Shown here piece by piece: positions 9,805 to 21,060 of a stretch of 64,000 nt of DNA. The stretch is from Ailurus styani (Eukaryota; Chordata; Mammalia; Carnivora; Ailuridae). How positions within the stretch are numbered: position 1 is the stretch's first letter; each line of letters begins with the position of its first letter. The stretch is taken from assembly GCA_002007465.1 (NCBI GenBank), contig LNAC01000163.1, positions 2,186,243-2,250,242 of the forward strand, in the 5' to 3' direction. Both the position numbers and the translations under genes were made by a program. The notes beneath the pieces were generated by a model. The model saw nothing but the letters and a program-made list of their open reading frames with translations, searched no databases and had not been told where the DNA came from.

Positions 9805-9860
9805 ATTTTCCACCTGTTACTATTTTTACCTTAATTTTCCACCTGTTACTATTTTTACCT
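9805..9860. repeat. 27-bp direct duplication
   Basis: Two perfect copies of a 27-base unit lie at 9805-9831 and 9834-9860 with 2 bases between. The left copy overlaps the right-hand target duplication of the adjacent SINE. Unit key sequence: CACCTGTTACTATTTTTACC. Confidence 0.95.
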
Positions 9861-11009
9861 ATTTTGACATTTGCATTCAGCTTTATAATCTGCTTTGAGC
9901 TGCCTTTAATATGTTCTAGTGCTCACTACCAGACTTTCCGTACTCCCACAGACATTGGGGAGCCGTGCGGATCATACAAAACTGGGTTTTATCACACCTG
10001 CTCAGCAGAACAGAGCATCATCTGAAGATCTCAGTGGGATCTCCTAAAGGGAAGAGGAGCTAAGTGAGGAAAGTTTCAAGGTTTCAGAGCCTGGTGTCAG
10101 TCACAGAGTTTCAAGTGCAAATAAGTAGGGTCTAGGCAGGAATTGGTCAAAATTTGTAACTGGGCCAGTTGCTGGAATAATCAGTGGTTTTATCTTTGGA
10201 ACACAAGTCTACTTGTGTGGAGTTACCGTGAAAACAGTTTGTCTGTGGTCTTGTCAATTTGTCTGTGGGTCTAAATGAACTGGGGTTAAAACAATTTGGA
10301 TTTAGTGTTGCACTTGGTGGTTTTATACAGTCTGTTTTATCAGCCTGTTTTCTATTTCATTTATCACTGTAAATCACTATTTTTTCTTCTTGCATTTGTT
10401 ACTTAGAATATGCCTTCAAATATTATTTTAAAAGTAAAACATTTTCTGAGTCTTGAATACTTGAGATTTATTCACTTCTGTTTTTTCTGTTCACTCCACC
10501 GCTTGGAAGATCTCTTATTTGGGTACAAATTTCTTGGTCACAACCTCTTTCCCTCAAAATTCTGTAAATGTTCGTCCATTGTCTTCTGAAATTTAATGAT
10601 ACAGAAAAGAAACTCTGAGGCCAGTGGTTTTTCTTCTTCCTCCCCCCTTGAATACTTGAAAATTTATTTCCCTTTCATTCAAAACCTTTGTCAGTCTATA
10701 TTTAAGTGTGGCTTTCTTTTTAGATTTTATCTGGAGTGCTAGAGCCCTATTTTATCTACATACACAAATATCTTTTTAACCAAGGAACATTTTTATCAAT
10801 TATAACTCTGATAATTGTTTTTGTTCTATTTGTTTATTTTTCCCTTCAGGAATACCTAGAATTCCTAGGTTTGCTCATCAATGTTTTCTATATCTTTCTT
10901 CTCTGTTGTTTCTTTCATCTGTTCTTCTTTTGCTCTATATTCCATCAATGTTTCTAGGCTTGTGTTCTTCTGTTTCAGTCTTCAATAGTGCTAATTCTGC
11001 TCTCACTCC
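9861..11009 (-). mobile_element. Possibly decayed L1, antisense
   Basis: Pyrimidine-rich stretches such as 'cttctctgttgtttctttca', 'tcttcttttgctctatattc' and 'gtctatatttaagtgtggc' resemble antisense L1 ORF1/ORF2, but 9950-10430 looks unique. Low confidence; I cannot define ends. Confidence 0.3.
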
Positions 11010-11225
11010 CTCCAAGGCAGGATGGAGCACTGAATTGGAAATCTCGGTTTTTCTCTTAACCAAGTCTGTGATCTTAGGTGCATTTCTAATCCTCTCCATG
11101 CTTTGGTTTTTCTCATCTGTATAATTGAGATAATAATAGGTACTGTTTCAGAGTTGAATATAACGAGTTAATACATGTAAAGCAAAGGTTGACACTCAAA
11201 ACCTACTAGGTATTGTTATCAATTC
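11010..11225 (+). mobile_element. MIR SINE
   Basis: Sense landmarks in order: 'aatctcggtttttctcttaa', 'caagtctgtgatcttagg', 'tctcatctgtataattgaga', 'taataataggtactgtttca' and 'taatacatgtaaagcaaagg'. Confidence 0.75.
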
Positions 11226-11871
11226 TGCTATTGATTGCCTTTTTTTACAATTATATTTTAAGCAGATCTATTTTCCTCTTCATTTTATCCTATCCTTTCA
11301 TCTCAATCTGTTCTCTAATTATGATTTCTTTTCTCAGTTCACAAGTCTTCTTAAATTCTATGAAGGATATAAAATAAATACCTGAAATCTTCTTAATCCC
11401 CCAGTATTTCATTTTCAGAAATGCGCTCTTCTTCTGAGTCTTCAGGATCATATTTGCTCTCCTCTTGTACTATAATCTTTTTCCAAACGTCCTCTTTGAG
11501 TTAGGGGCTTTTAATCTTTAGCTGTAGTGAGATTTTTTTAAATGAAGTATTTGCCAAAAATCAGATAAATCGATTTCTCTTGCCCACTTTTTAATTGAGT
11601 GCTGGATCTTTCTTACTCAAATCTATAGCTGTAGAGTTGGTTAAATAATAAGTTAGCAATGGGTTATACTGGCTCCATCCTGGCTTCTAACAGACGGCTC
11701 TTTTATTCTGAGATGAGGGGTTCTCCTCGCCCTCACACCTGATCTCTGACATACTGAACTAATCCAATGAATAAAAACCACTTCCCCCAGGATGAACTAA
11801 ACCACCATCTTCCAGTCTCCTCCTTTAACCATAATGCTTTACCTGTTGGAATCTAAACATCATCATCATTA
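11226..11871. other. Pyrimidine-rich then unique sequence, no gene seen
   Basis: 11226-11640 may be antisense L1 ('ttgtactataatctttttcc', 'cctctttgagttaggggctt'); 11640-11871 is unrecognised. Confidence 0.3.
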
Positions 11872-12040
11872 TTAACAACTACCATGACTTGAATGTTTAC
11901 CATATGCCAACATTGTATAGGGCACTTTATATCTCAAATCCATCCAATAATTCCACAAGATAAATATTACTGTCTCCATATTAACAGCAGATGGGGATAC
12001 AAGCTCAGGAAGTAAGTGGAAGAAGTAAGTTTCTAACTCT
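11872..12040 (-). mobile_element. MIR, antisense
   Basis: 'gaatgtttaccatatgccaa', 'gggcactttatatctcaaat', 'caataattccacaagataaa', 'ctcaggaagtaagtggaag' follow antisense MIR. Confidence 0.7.
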
Positions 12041-13634
12041 GATCCATCCGTCCATTTGTTCCTCTATAACAAGCCATGTGCCCCTTCTTCCAACTCTGGT
12101 GTTTTCTAGAAATCTTTTGTGTTTGAATATAAAAAGATAGGGAGGTGGAATTTTGTCCTTTTGTCATCTTAAAAATCGCAGATTCTGAAGAAAAGAGGAT
12201 CAGACCTAGGTCCCTAAGACAGGGCAGATGGTGAGTAGGAAAAAATCACAGTATTTTTCTATCTTTTTTTTTTTTTCCAAATGGGTCTGTTCCAAAAGGT
12301 GAAGCATGGGTACCTCAGACAGGGAAAATGAGGAAGTATTCCTTAATCCACCCTCTGCCAATAAACTTTCTTTCTTAAATCTCCTTAGGTGGTATAATAC
12401 AGTTTCAGGATTTTCCTTGCACCTCATGGACATTTCCACGCAAAGCTGGGAAAGGCTATGTCAGAGATAGCTAACCTCATACTATTTTAAACACTGCAAT
12501 TTTCTATCATTAGGTCCAATTAGAGAGTCTGTGTGAGCCAGTGAGATACCTGGTGCACCCGGACCTTCCCACTCCTCTCCTACACACAAGCCCATTCCAG
12601 CGTGATACAAACACAAACCCGGGAATTCACCTAGGTTAAATACAGAGAATTGACTACAAGCACTCAGCCACAATTTTTAAAATACCCCATGCATTAGTTT
12701 GAGGTTAATTAGGAATATGAGTTTTGTCATAAGGGCAAACACCTCCTCTAAACTGAAGGAATGATTATCCAGAGCATGTCATTCAGGGTGACAGAGAAGA
12801 CCTTAGTGTCACTCAGTTCTCTTCTGGTTGCTGATTATAATTATCTTTATATGAGCTTTTTATAATTCTCTCCTTGAATCAAGGGAATTTGGAGAAAAAC
12901 AGAATAGTATCCATATTCAGCATTCCTTTTCATATGTGGATATGTTCCCTAAATATTTTTCTAGAGAAAATATTAATTAAATAAAAAAGAATGCTGAGAG
13001 AGCAGAATATGATGTGTTATAAATTAACAACTCATACTATTAAACAATGAGGATCATTTATTAATGAGCCAAATGCGATGAACAAAAAAAAAATGCCTTT
13101 TACTTCTTCCAGGTCATTTGGTGAAATATTAGAGCTTAATTAAGTGTAGCCTGAGAAAGAGCATTCTCTAACAAATTTTTTTACTCGATTCTTCAATAAC
13201 TGAATAGCACTATTTAGTTTCCAGGGGTCATAAATCTATCCTTTATGCTCTTGCTATTAACAATTTTGTACTTGTCACTACAAGTTACTAAAAATATTGA
13301 AGGAATTAGCACAGAGTTACAACAGGCGCTGAGAGCTGAAATCCTATGCCCAGAAACTGCTGTTGATTTTGAAACCACCCATCATGGCTGAGTCAGTTGT
13401 TGATGTGTATCTCTGCTGGGGAGAAATAATCATTTTGTGCCAAATTTGGCAGGTGTTGTCCTCATATTCCAAAATAGGGAGAGAAGCTCTCTAAAAATAT
13501 CTTCTTCCTTTTTCACACAGGCACCGTATTATTCTGGGAATGAACACATTACTATCAACAACTGGGTATGTATGTATTCACTTATCTTTTGTACCATTCC
13601 TTGTTCCAAAAAAAAGATTTGTGTTTATGTTCTA
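12041..13634. other. Mostly unique sequence, no gene seen
   Basis: No repeat recognised over 1.6 kb. 13040-13440 is rich in homeodomain-like words (TTATTAATGAG, CTTAATTAAG) and has a MAF/AP-1 motif at 13387-13396, which makes it a candidate conserved non-coding element. Conservation itself cannot be seen from one sequence. Confidence 0.4.
13387..13396. promoter_or_regulatory. MARE/AP-1-like motif
   Basis: GCTGAGTCAG matches the half-palindrome bound by MAF/NFE2-type bZIP factors, with an embedded AP-1 TGAGTCA. Confidence 0.3.
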
Positions 13635-13710
13635 TTTTAGGATGGAGCATCTAACCTGATGCCTGGAACGTAGTACCCAACAGATGCTGAAGGAATGAAT
13701 GTTCCGGGAA
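13635..13710 (+). mobile_element. L2 3' end
   Basis: 'gatgcctggaacgtagtacc', then 'cagatgctgaaggaatgaat' parallels the terminal L2 sequence (tggcacatagta... with GAATGAATG). Confidence 0.5.
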
Positions 13711-13899
13711 AGCAACTCAAAATCTTTTTCCCAGGAATTATATTGCAAAATACTTGGAACCCAAAGCAATTGGCTTGTTTACTTTTAAGTACCATATATT
13801 TCTCGTACATTTCTATTTGTTTTCATAATATTCATCTTTTTCTAGATACTTGACAGTAGTTTACGAAAGTGTAGCTTTCTTTGCCATCATAGCTCCTCG

Positions 13900-14270
13900 G
13901 CTTCTGTCCTTCTGACCTTTGTTCTATATGTATTTCCCTAGGATTCTTCTTTGTTCAAGCCATTACCTCCTCCTCAGATGACCTTCTTATAACTCACAAC
14001 GATCTGAGTCATTGATGTCCCAGCTCAAAATGTGCCTCTTAGGAGAATCTCTCCCCCGGACCCACCCTCCCTCCCCACTGACCTTCGCCCCTCAGCACAC
14101 ACACACTAGGTCTGTGCTAGTTGCCCTGCTATCTCTAGTCTCCCCATTTAGTTGTTTTCAAGATACTCCTAATGCACATACATTTTATCTCTCCTCAATT
14201 ATGAATGCCTTCAGGGAAGCACCTGTTCCACCTTTTGGATAAACTTCTTTCCACAGCCCCATGTTGATTT
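13900..14270 (+). mobile_element. Possible L2 3' region
   Basis: CT-rich sequence with 'gatgtcccagctcaaaatgt' and 'atgaatgccttcagggaagc' resembles the part of L2 around 'caggtctcagctcaaatgtc' and 'gtaagctccatgagggcagg'. A 76-codon open frame here is part of it. Confidence 0.4.
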
Positions 14271-14804
14271 CCCTAGGTCACATCATGTCATATACAGTAA
14301 GAACTCGAATGATTCAGTGTTCAAAGATCACACTTCACAATGTATCAGCTTATGCTCAAAGCAGTTTTGTTCTTAGCAGTTCTTTGGCCAATCTATACAG
14401 TCCTCTGATTCTCAGCCTTCACATCTGACACTTCAAAAATACATTTTATTAAGGCACAAGCCACACTTTGGTGATATAATCTAAATGTAGAGCTTTTATG
14501 AGGCCATCCTAACAGGACCTCACAAGTAACTTTATGTCAAAGAAATGTGTATGTATGTTTCCTTCTATGTCCAGAGCTTCCTTCTGCTTGTCCAATGTAA
14601 CAACAGACTCTTCAAGAGACAAGGTGTCACTTCATAAAACAATTGCTACTCTGGAAGAAATTGTATTGTATTTTGTTATTTTGTTATTTGTACAAGGTAG
14701 AAAATCAGCCACTGCCCTGCTCCAAGTTCTCAAACAATCATGCTGTGAGAACTCAGTAAGAGATCTGTAAAGCAGAATAGTGTTCAAATTTTCTTCTAGT
14801 ACCT
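14271..14804. other. Unique-looking sequence, no gene seen
   Basis: Short opposing open frames only (14534-14770 plus, 14632-14814 minus); no domain or splice context. Confidence 0.4.
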
Positions 14805-14970
14805 GGGAAGGCACTGAGGTGCTTTAAGCAGGGTGGGGCTTTCTTAAGGAACACTCAGGCTGTAGGGTGGAGAATAGCTTGTAGGGAAGGAGGAGGATTG
14901 GAGAAGGAAGCCCTAGAGTAGTGCCCATGAGGACGGCTTGGACCATGTTGATCTTTCCTAAGAGCGTATT
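14805..14970 (-). mobile_element. L2 fragment, antisense
   Basis: 'actgaggtgctttaagcagg' and 'ctcaggctgtagggtggaga' match antisense L2 ('...gattttaagcaggggagtga', 'ctctggctgcagtgtggaga'). Confidence 0.55.
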
Positions 14971-15491
14971 GAAAACTGACTATAAAAAAAAAGTGGATAA
15001 TTAGAATAGAAAATCAAATACCAGCCTTGGGGAAAAAAACAACAGAAGTCGAGTCGACACGCACAGAAATCTGGGGTATTCCTTGATCACTTGTGGGTAA
15101 GAAAACTGAGATGTATATATACACCTCTGATAGAGCAGGTAAGAGCATCTATCTGTGCTCTGATGTTTGCCATAGGTCACGGCTTTGCATGGGGTTCAGA
15201 AGAGTTCTCCACGTACTGGCTGTATGCCAAGATTTCTCCTAGAGCTACACCAGGCTGAAAAGTCTAATTAGAATCTACATAAGATATTTTCATCTCAAGC
15301 ACCTGCTCACTGTCCGTCCTGAAACCACAGGCGCCGAGAACATGAGAGTTCATCTGTGGCCATGATGTCGTGCTCTCAGCATTCTTCAACCACCTAAATT
15401 AACTAAGATTTAACCCAATATATGTGGAGAAACTATTTTACAAAGGTGAGGAGAGCAAAATCATATTTTCTGATCCCCTCTGTGCTGAGCT
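14971..15491. other. Unique-looking sequence, no gene seen
   Basis: No recognisable repeat or exon. Confidence 0.4.
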
Positions 15492-15660
15492 CTGGTAGCT
15501 ATTATATATATTTATAGTTGCCATCTCATTTACTTCTTCCATCAAGCCAGCAGAGTAGTTATAACTATCTCCAATTTATAGAAGAGTAAATTGAAGCCCA
15601 GAAAAGGCAGAGACATACAACCAATGAGTGTAAGGGCTTGGATTTGTTTTCAAAGCTCAT
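15492..15660 (-). mobile_element. MIR, antisense
   Basis: 'ggtagctattatatatattt', 'tcatttacttcttccatcaa', 'atttatagaagagtaaattg', 'aagcccagaaaaggcagaga' follow antisense MIR. Confidence 0.65.
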
Positions 15661-15744
15661 TATTTTAAGGAAGTGAAGTACATAATATAGTTTTGATTCC
15701 TCTAAAAGAACAGAGACAAGTTATTTTTTAAAAACAAACAATTG

Positions 15745-15928
15745 TGGGCACCTGGGTGGCTCAGCTGGTTAAGAGTCTGCCTTCTGCTCAGGTCATGATC
15801 TCAGGGTCCTGGGATCGAGCTCCTTGCTCAGAGGGGAGTCTGCTTCTCCCTCTCTCTCTGATCCTCCTCCCAGCTCATGCTCTCTGTCTCAAATAAATAA
15901 ATATATAAATAATATTTTTAAAAAAAAA
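15745..15928 (+). mobile_element. CAN-SINE, older caniform form
   Basis: GGCACCTGGGTGGCTCAGCTGGTTAAGAGTCTGCC head with an internal deletion after 'GGGATCGAGC'; tail AATAAATAAATATATAAA. No clear target duplication seen. Confidence 0.9.
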
Positions 15929-16477
15929 GAGAAAGTGAACAGCTTCGTTTTTGGTTTTGTAAAAGAAATACATGTGCAGTGTAAAAAAGTTTAAATAATA
16001 CAGAAATGTTTGCTTCCACTTTGTGGCAATGCTCAGTTCAGGTGGGAATCTGGGAATCCCCAAGCTTCACACTCACTGGAGGTCTCACTGCACTTCTGTA
16101 CCCTCTGTTCCCTCCAGCTGGAATTCCCATCCAGACTCATCCACACTCCCTTCTCTCTCTGGTAAATTTATAAGCATCCTAAAATTCTTAGTCCAAATTT
16201 CCTTCAAGGCTTTCCTTGCATCCTTCACTTTGCCCCCACCTTTCCCTAACCAAACAGAATCACGCTTGCCTCTGCCTCCTTCAGTTATGCCTCTGAAAGC
16301 AATCCTACTATAGTTTGCTGGGTTTCTATCTCTCTCCTCCCCTGAATTGTGGGCTCCAAGAGGGTAGGTATGAATCATACTCATCTTCATACCAAGCACA
16401 TAAATGCCATGGCACAATTTGCAGCACACCCTAGTGGCGGAGGAAAAATATATCCTATTGTTCCATAGAAAGATAGC
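15929..16477. other. Unique-looking sequence with a CTCF-like motif
   Basis: A 160-codon minus frame (16085-16567) is the longest in the window but overlaps the MIR to the right and has no recognisable domain; the plus strand holds a 96-codon frame in the same place. The region may contain L2-like CT-rich text around 16090-16330. Confidence 0.4.
16422..16440 (-). promoter_or_regulatory. CTCF-like motif
   Basis: Plus strand CAGCACACCCTAGTGGCGG; its complement carries CCACTAGGGTG, close to the CTCF core. Confidence 0.3.
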
Positions 16478-16712
16478 ACAATATGGCAGTGAGGAGCAGG
16501 GACTCTGGAGCCAGATGGCCTGGGTTCGTAACCAGGCTCTGCCCTTGCTAGTTACAACTTCGTACAAGTGGATTAACCTGTGCTTCAGTTTGCTTCTCTG
16601 TGGAATGGGGATTATAAAGCACCCACCTTAGAGCAAAATCATGAGCATCAAATGAGGCAGTACTTGTAAAGAACTTAGAAGAGCACCTGGAACTAAATCA
16701 ACCTTTGTTTAA
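16478..16712 (+). mobile_element. MIR, near complete
   Basis: Clear sense order: 'ggcagtgaggagcagggact', 'ggagccagatggcctgggtt', 'ctctgcccttgctagttaca', 'ttaacctgtgcttcagtttg', 'gaatggggattataaagcac', 'aaatgaggcagtacttgtaa', 'aacttagaagagcacctgg'. One of the best preserved MIRs here. Confidence 0.93.
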
Positions 16713-18634
16713 AAATATTTGTTTGAAAAATAAATATTATTCAAGCCCTAGACCTGTACCACATCATTCAAGAGAGAAGAAAATACAGCTCAAATTCAGA
16801 CTCTTGAGCCCACATTTTTTTCCTCCAGTTGTTTTTACCAAGTCTTTGTACAGGCAGTGTATAGGGACTAGTTAATATTGTTCCCTACATTAAAAATAGG
16901 GATTTGGGGGGAAAAAAACAAAAAAACAAAAAAAGGGGTGGATTCGGTAGCTGGAATTGATTTTAGAGATGACTGAGCTTAAGCTTCTCATTTTCTGGGT
17001 GAGGAAACCGAGGTGAAGGGGCTCTCTGAGGGCACGAGGCTCATCATAACCATGCTTCATTTGCCAACCCAGTGCTCCTTCCACACACTCTCAGATAACG
17101 CCAGAAAGCTGGAGCGTTGTTAAAATTATTTGGGAAAAAATGTCAGCAAAACTTGTGTGAGCAGAGGGCCCATGCTGATGAAGCCTCTGTTCTTATTCAA
17201 AACAGACCTCATTATATTCCAACCAAAGCTGGATTCTACTCCTTCCAGAGAACTACTGGGCCCTTCTCCTTGGACAAAATTACCATGAATTTGAGAAAAC
17301 ACCCTAATTGCTTAATGAGTGGCAGGAAGAATTACAGGACATTAAATTGCCTTGGTGTCATCTAGGGAGAATTTTTTTTCAGTTTTATGCTTCCAATGGG
17401 AGAGTACAGATGACTGTTATTATCACAATAAACATGGGCATATCGTGGAAGAGAATGCAAAATGTGCTTGCTTTTTTTTTAGTGTTAACAATGACATTGC
17501 AAAGAAATTTCTCACTCCTAGGGTGATGCTTCGGGCTACACCTCCACCCTCTAGAGATCAAATTCGCTCTCTTCTACCCTCATGGGGACTCCAGGAGGAT
17601 ATTTCGAGATGCAGTGAAATGGCAGAGTCGGAGATATGAACCACTCAGTGGGCTCACATTCAAAACCTCACATATGCAGAAGATGCAGACAAACAAAATC
17701 AAAACAAGCCTGGCCTCTCTTCGGACAAGATTCCTGCTCCTTTGCTTTCCTCCCTTTGACAAACATGATGTGCAGCTGGGAAAGAGCCATTTTCATAAAT
17801 GTTTCATTCTCCCACCCCCGAGCGTGGCATCACTGGAGCATGAATTATGACCAGCTTGGCCAGCAAGCATCTTTCCTCGAGCACATCCCTTTCTCATTCG
17901 CCGTCACGGTGGGGCCTCCCACAGAGCTGCCTGGGTGAAAAGAGCTTACTCTCGGAACACACCAGCAGCATCTGCGTCTGCCAACCAATCCCTTGCCTGA
18001 GAGTTTACCAGGCAGTAAATTTACGTTCTGTTCTCGAAGCCAAGATGAACGGGGGTCTTCTCTCCTTCCTGCCTGTTTGCAGACACAGGGAAATCCCAGT
18101 GCTGCTGACTGATCCGACTTAGGATTCCTCTTTCAAGCACTGTTTTCCTGGTGTGTCGTATTTGAACAATAAATTATTGTTAGTCCTTCTTTTTAAATGG
18201 TGAACAACTTCCATGGTTGCTGAGTGATCATATTCATAATGGTTGCCAACCAGGAGAATCTGTTTGTGGGTGTTTCTCCTGCAGCTGTAACCACAGAACT
18301 GCAGGGGACAAGCAGAGAGAAAAGAATATGATGTAGCCCCAAACACACACCCTCTGACAGGCACATTCGTCTCTCCGAGAATTCCTCTCCCTTACACATG
18401 CCTGTTGGTAACATAAAACCATCCATGGAAGCCACTTAATGTATCAAAAGGCACCCGTAAAATCTTTCCATAATGCTCAGTAAAGTAGAAGTCGCTGAAG
18501 TGGAAAAATGGAGTCATCTTTAAAAGGAAACACTCCATGTGAGGTAAAGTGAAATGCATTAACCCTAAGACTGTTGTACTTTTGAAGATTCTGTTTCTCC
18601 TTGACTCCCCGGTCCACTGATGGCCCCCTGCCCA
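16713..18634. other. Mostly unique sequence, candidate conserved non-coding
   Basis: I recognise no repeat in about 1.9 kb. 17600-18440 is less AT-rich than its surroundings, has scattered CpGs (17820-17960) and contains several short overlapping open frames (up to 100 codons at 17636-17938) with no domain. Could be a regulatory element or simply old unique DNA. Confidence 0.4.
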
Positions 18635-18801
18635 CTCAACTACCCAGCTCCAGACCTTTCTCTTCCTTACTTCCCTCCACTCATCACTAATACTCTCAAG
18701 TTCTACATCTTAAATAGATCTTAAACATAACCTCTCATCCCTCACCTGACCCCCACACCCTGGATTCAAATCCCCCTTGTTTCTCTGCAACAGCTGTCCT
18801 C
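18635..18801 (+). mobile_element. Possible L2 fragment
   Basis: CT-rich 'gcccactcaactacccagct', 'tcatcactaatactctcaag' resembles the L2 ORF2 3' part, which seems to resume at 19148 after the MER5A insertion. Confidence 0.4.
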
Positions 18802-18934
18802 CTGGTTCTCAGAGTGGGGGTCCCAGAACACTAACATCAGCATCACCTGAGAACTTCCTGGAAATGCAAGTTCTCAGGCATCACCCCAGACCCACTATAT
18901 CAGACACACTGGGGTAGGCTCCTGGCAGTCTGTG

Positions 18935-18983
18935 AGAGTTGCTTGTTTTGTTGGGTTTTTTTTAAGATTTTATTTACTTAATT

Positions 18984-19030
<47 letters not shown>

Positions 19031-19108
19031 TGTGTGTGTGTGTGTGTGTGTGCACGCAAGTGAGCTGGGGGAGAAGGGAGAGAAACCAAGAATCGGAGGC
19101 TTAACCAG
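18935..19108 (-). mobile_element. CAN-SINE, 5'-truncated, with microsatellite expansion
   Basis: Antisense SINE inside MER5A. Target duplication gcagtctgtg at 18925-18934 and 19108-19117. The body has become a long (GA)n then (TG)n tract, and the head stops at 'CTTAACCA', so the A-box part is missing. Confidence 0.85.
18988..19053. repeat. Compound (GA)n(TG)n microsatellite
   Basis: About 40 bases of GA followed by about 24 of TG inside the SINE; a purine run next to alternating purine-pyrimidine. Confidence 0.95.
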
Positions 19109-19147
19109 CAGTCTGTGCTGTAATAAGTGCTCTGGCAGGTTCTGATA

Positions 19148-19625
19148 CCACTCATTTGAGTACTATACTACTTTATTGCAGTAGCATCCTGATTCATCTC
19201 CTGCCTCCAGTCTTGCCTCCTTCCCTATTTAATGACCTTCCTAAATGCAAATATTCTTATGTCAGGGCATCTGGGTGGCACAGTCAGTTAAGTGCCCAAC
19301 TCTTGATCTCAGGGTCATGAGGTCAAGCCCCAATGTTGGGTTCCACATGGAGTATGGAGCCTACTTAAAAAACAAAACAAAACAAAACAAAAACCAATGT
19401 TTATGTCAATTCCCCTGCTTAGAACTCATTAGTGATTCTGTCTTGCCCTCTAGGTAAAATCCTACCTTAGGATTTTACATGCTTAGGAACAGCATGCAAG
19501 GCCTTCTCTAATCTATAATCTTCCTCCCCTTCTGCTGGTACCCCTCCCCCAAGCACCCTACAGTCCAGGTAGACCAGACAGCCACCCAGAATGTGCCTGT
19601 CAAAGTACAATGCTGCCACCTCAGC
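19148..19625 (+). mobile_element. L2 fragment, split by a SINE
   Basis: 'tgcctccagtcttgcctcct' before and 'caattcccctgcttagaact', 'gcaaggccttctctaatcta' after the SINE match L2 ORF2/3' sequence in sense. Confidence 0.6.
19265..19400 (+). mobile_element. CAN-SINE, oldest form (CCCAACTCTTGATCTC)
   Basis: Head reads GGCATCTGGGTGGCACAGTC, then 'AGTGCCCAACTCTTGATCTC', and ends at 'GAGCCTACTT' plus a CAAAA-rich tail. It lacks the CT-rich body of younger copies. Target duplication ttatgtca at 19257-19264 and 19401-19408. Confidence 0.85.
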
Positions 19626-19703
19626 TGGGGAGGACATGAAGAGGTCAGGGAAGGTTTCACAGAGGCAGAGTTCCTTGTCTTGGTCTTAAAAGAAAGGAGA
19701 TGA

Positions 19704-19879
19704 GGGGCGCCTGAGTGGCTCAGTCAGTTAAGCAGCTGCCTTCAGCTCAGATCATGATCCCTGGGTCCTGGGATTGAGCCCTGTGTTGGGCTCCCTGCTC
19801 AGCAGGGAGTCTGCTTCTCCCTCTACCCTTCCCACCTCCCCTTGCTCATGCTCTCTCTAAAATAAATGAATAAAATCTT

Positions 19880-19880
<1 letters not shown>
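19704..19880 (+). mobile_element. CAN-SINE, older caniform form
   Basis: GGGGCGCCTGAGTGGCTCAGTCAGTTAAGCAGCTG head. Target duplication aaagaaaggagatga ends at 19703 and recurs at 19956-19970. Confidence 0.93.
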
Positions 19881-19947
<67 letters not shown>

Positions 19948-19950
19948 AAA
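19881..19950 (+). repeat. (GAAA)n microsatellite in a SINE tail
   Basis: About seventeen GAAA units. Its complement gives an artefactual Phe-Leu-Ser repeat open frame. Confidence 0.95.
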
Positions 19951-20344
19951 AAAAAAAAGAAAGGAGATGAAAGCCATTCCAGATATGGTCCTGGTGGCTA
20001 CAGGAGTCACTGAGGCACTACTGTGCACATAGGCCTATCTATTGTTGCAGGACCCAGTGACTTCTGAGTTCCAGAACTGGAGGTGTTCTTGCAGGGGCAG
20101 AAGCTCATGTCAACAGATACTACGCTGTGGAACAGGAGGCCTGGCACCAATGGCTCTATTCAGGCTATGGCTTTCATCCCCAACTGTTATTGATCCCCAT
20201 GTGCCAGTAATAAAGCAAAGATAAAATATATTTTAGAAGATCCTCTTGGGACCAGCCCAATATATAGCTATTCTTCAAGAGACTTATTAAAGGGCAATCA
20301 AGCCTGAGAAAAAGGAGGTAAACCACTGTTAACAGCTTGTCAGC

Positions 20345-20545
20345 ATGAGATAGTGCCGGTTGTATGACCTTGAGTAATGAGTAAACTTTCTGTGCCTCAG
20401 TTTTCATATTTGTCAAGTGGAGATTGTAACGGTACCTACACCTTACAGAATAGGAACAAAGATTCTTAAAGTAGAGTACTTACCATTACTTAGTTTGGCA
20501 CACAGTAAGCACTCAAAAAATGTAATCATTATTATCATCAATATT
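20345..20545 (+). mobile_element. MIR
   Basis: 'ttgtatgaccttgagtaatg', 'tttctgtgcctcagttttca', 'acggtacctacaccttacag', 'gcacacagtaagcactcaaa' in MIR order. Confidence 0.85.
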
Positions 20546-21043
20546 GCAATTCTTGCTACTTTAAGAGCCTGTAAATGCCTGACAGCATGTTATTTGCAGA
20601 GAAAGCATCTATATGGCACAGAACATGTTCTGGAAATCAAGAGACCATAATAAGGTTCAAACTGCTTACAACAATTAAGTCTTTCACTTGTTCCCCTGCA
20701 ATTCATTCTACATAATAGGTCCACTGGAGGTCCTCACCAGTAAAGTTAGTTACCCAAGTTCCAGATACTGTGTTCCAAGAGTTTGAGACAACCCTGGGCC
20801 AACTTCCCTAAGCTTTACACAACTCGCCCAAGAATCCCAGCTATCGAGATGGAGACAGAGGTGGGAATATTATCTGATGAGATCTAACTCATAAAATGAA
20901 ACTCATATATAAAGTTATCTGAATAGTTTGGTTTCCTTTAACTAGGGAAAGTATTACTCATCAGTTTTTGATGATGACTCCCATACCTGTTGGCTGAGTT
21001 GTCCCGAGCTGACAAAACTGGAGGTATTTCAACAAGAGAGAAA
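20546..21043. other. Unique-looking sequence, no gene seen
   Basis: Nothing recognised. Confidence 0.4.
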
Positions 21044-21060
21044 GATACTGTTCTCATTTC

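Larger units (their letters stand above)
18802..19147 (+). mobile_element. MER5A (hAT-Charlie), split by a SINE
   Basis: Left arm: 'ggttctcagagtgggggtcc', 'catcagcatcacctgagaac', 'ggaaatgcaagttctcaggc', 'caccccagacccactatatc'. Right arm after the SINE: 'agtctgtgctgtaataagtg', 'ctctggcaggttctgatacc'. Together they give most of MER5A. Confidence 0.88.
19626..20005 (-). mobile_element. L2 fragment, antisense, split by a SINE
   Basis: 'gaggtcagggaaggtttcac', 'agaggcagagttccttgtct' then, after the SINE, 'agatgaaagccattccagat' follow antisense L2. Confidence 0.55.

Noticed and set aside
16085..16567. Longest open frame, 160 codons on the minus strand
   Set aside because: Its 5' part is antisense to a clear MIR (16478 on), no domain is recognisable, and there are no supporting splice signals.
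19846..20028. Frame coding a repeated Phe-Leu-Ser peptide
   Set aside because: Antisense of a GAAA microsatellite in a SINE tail.
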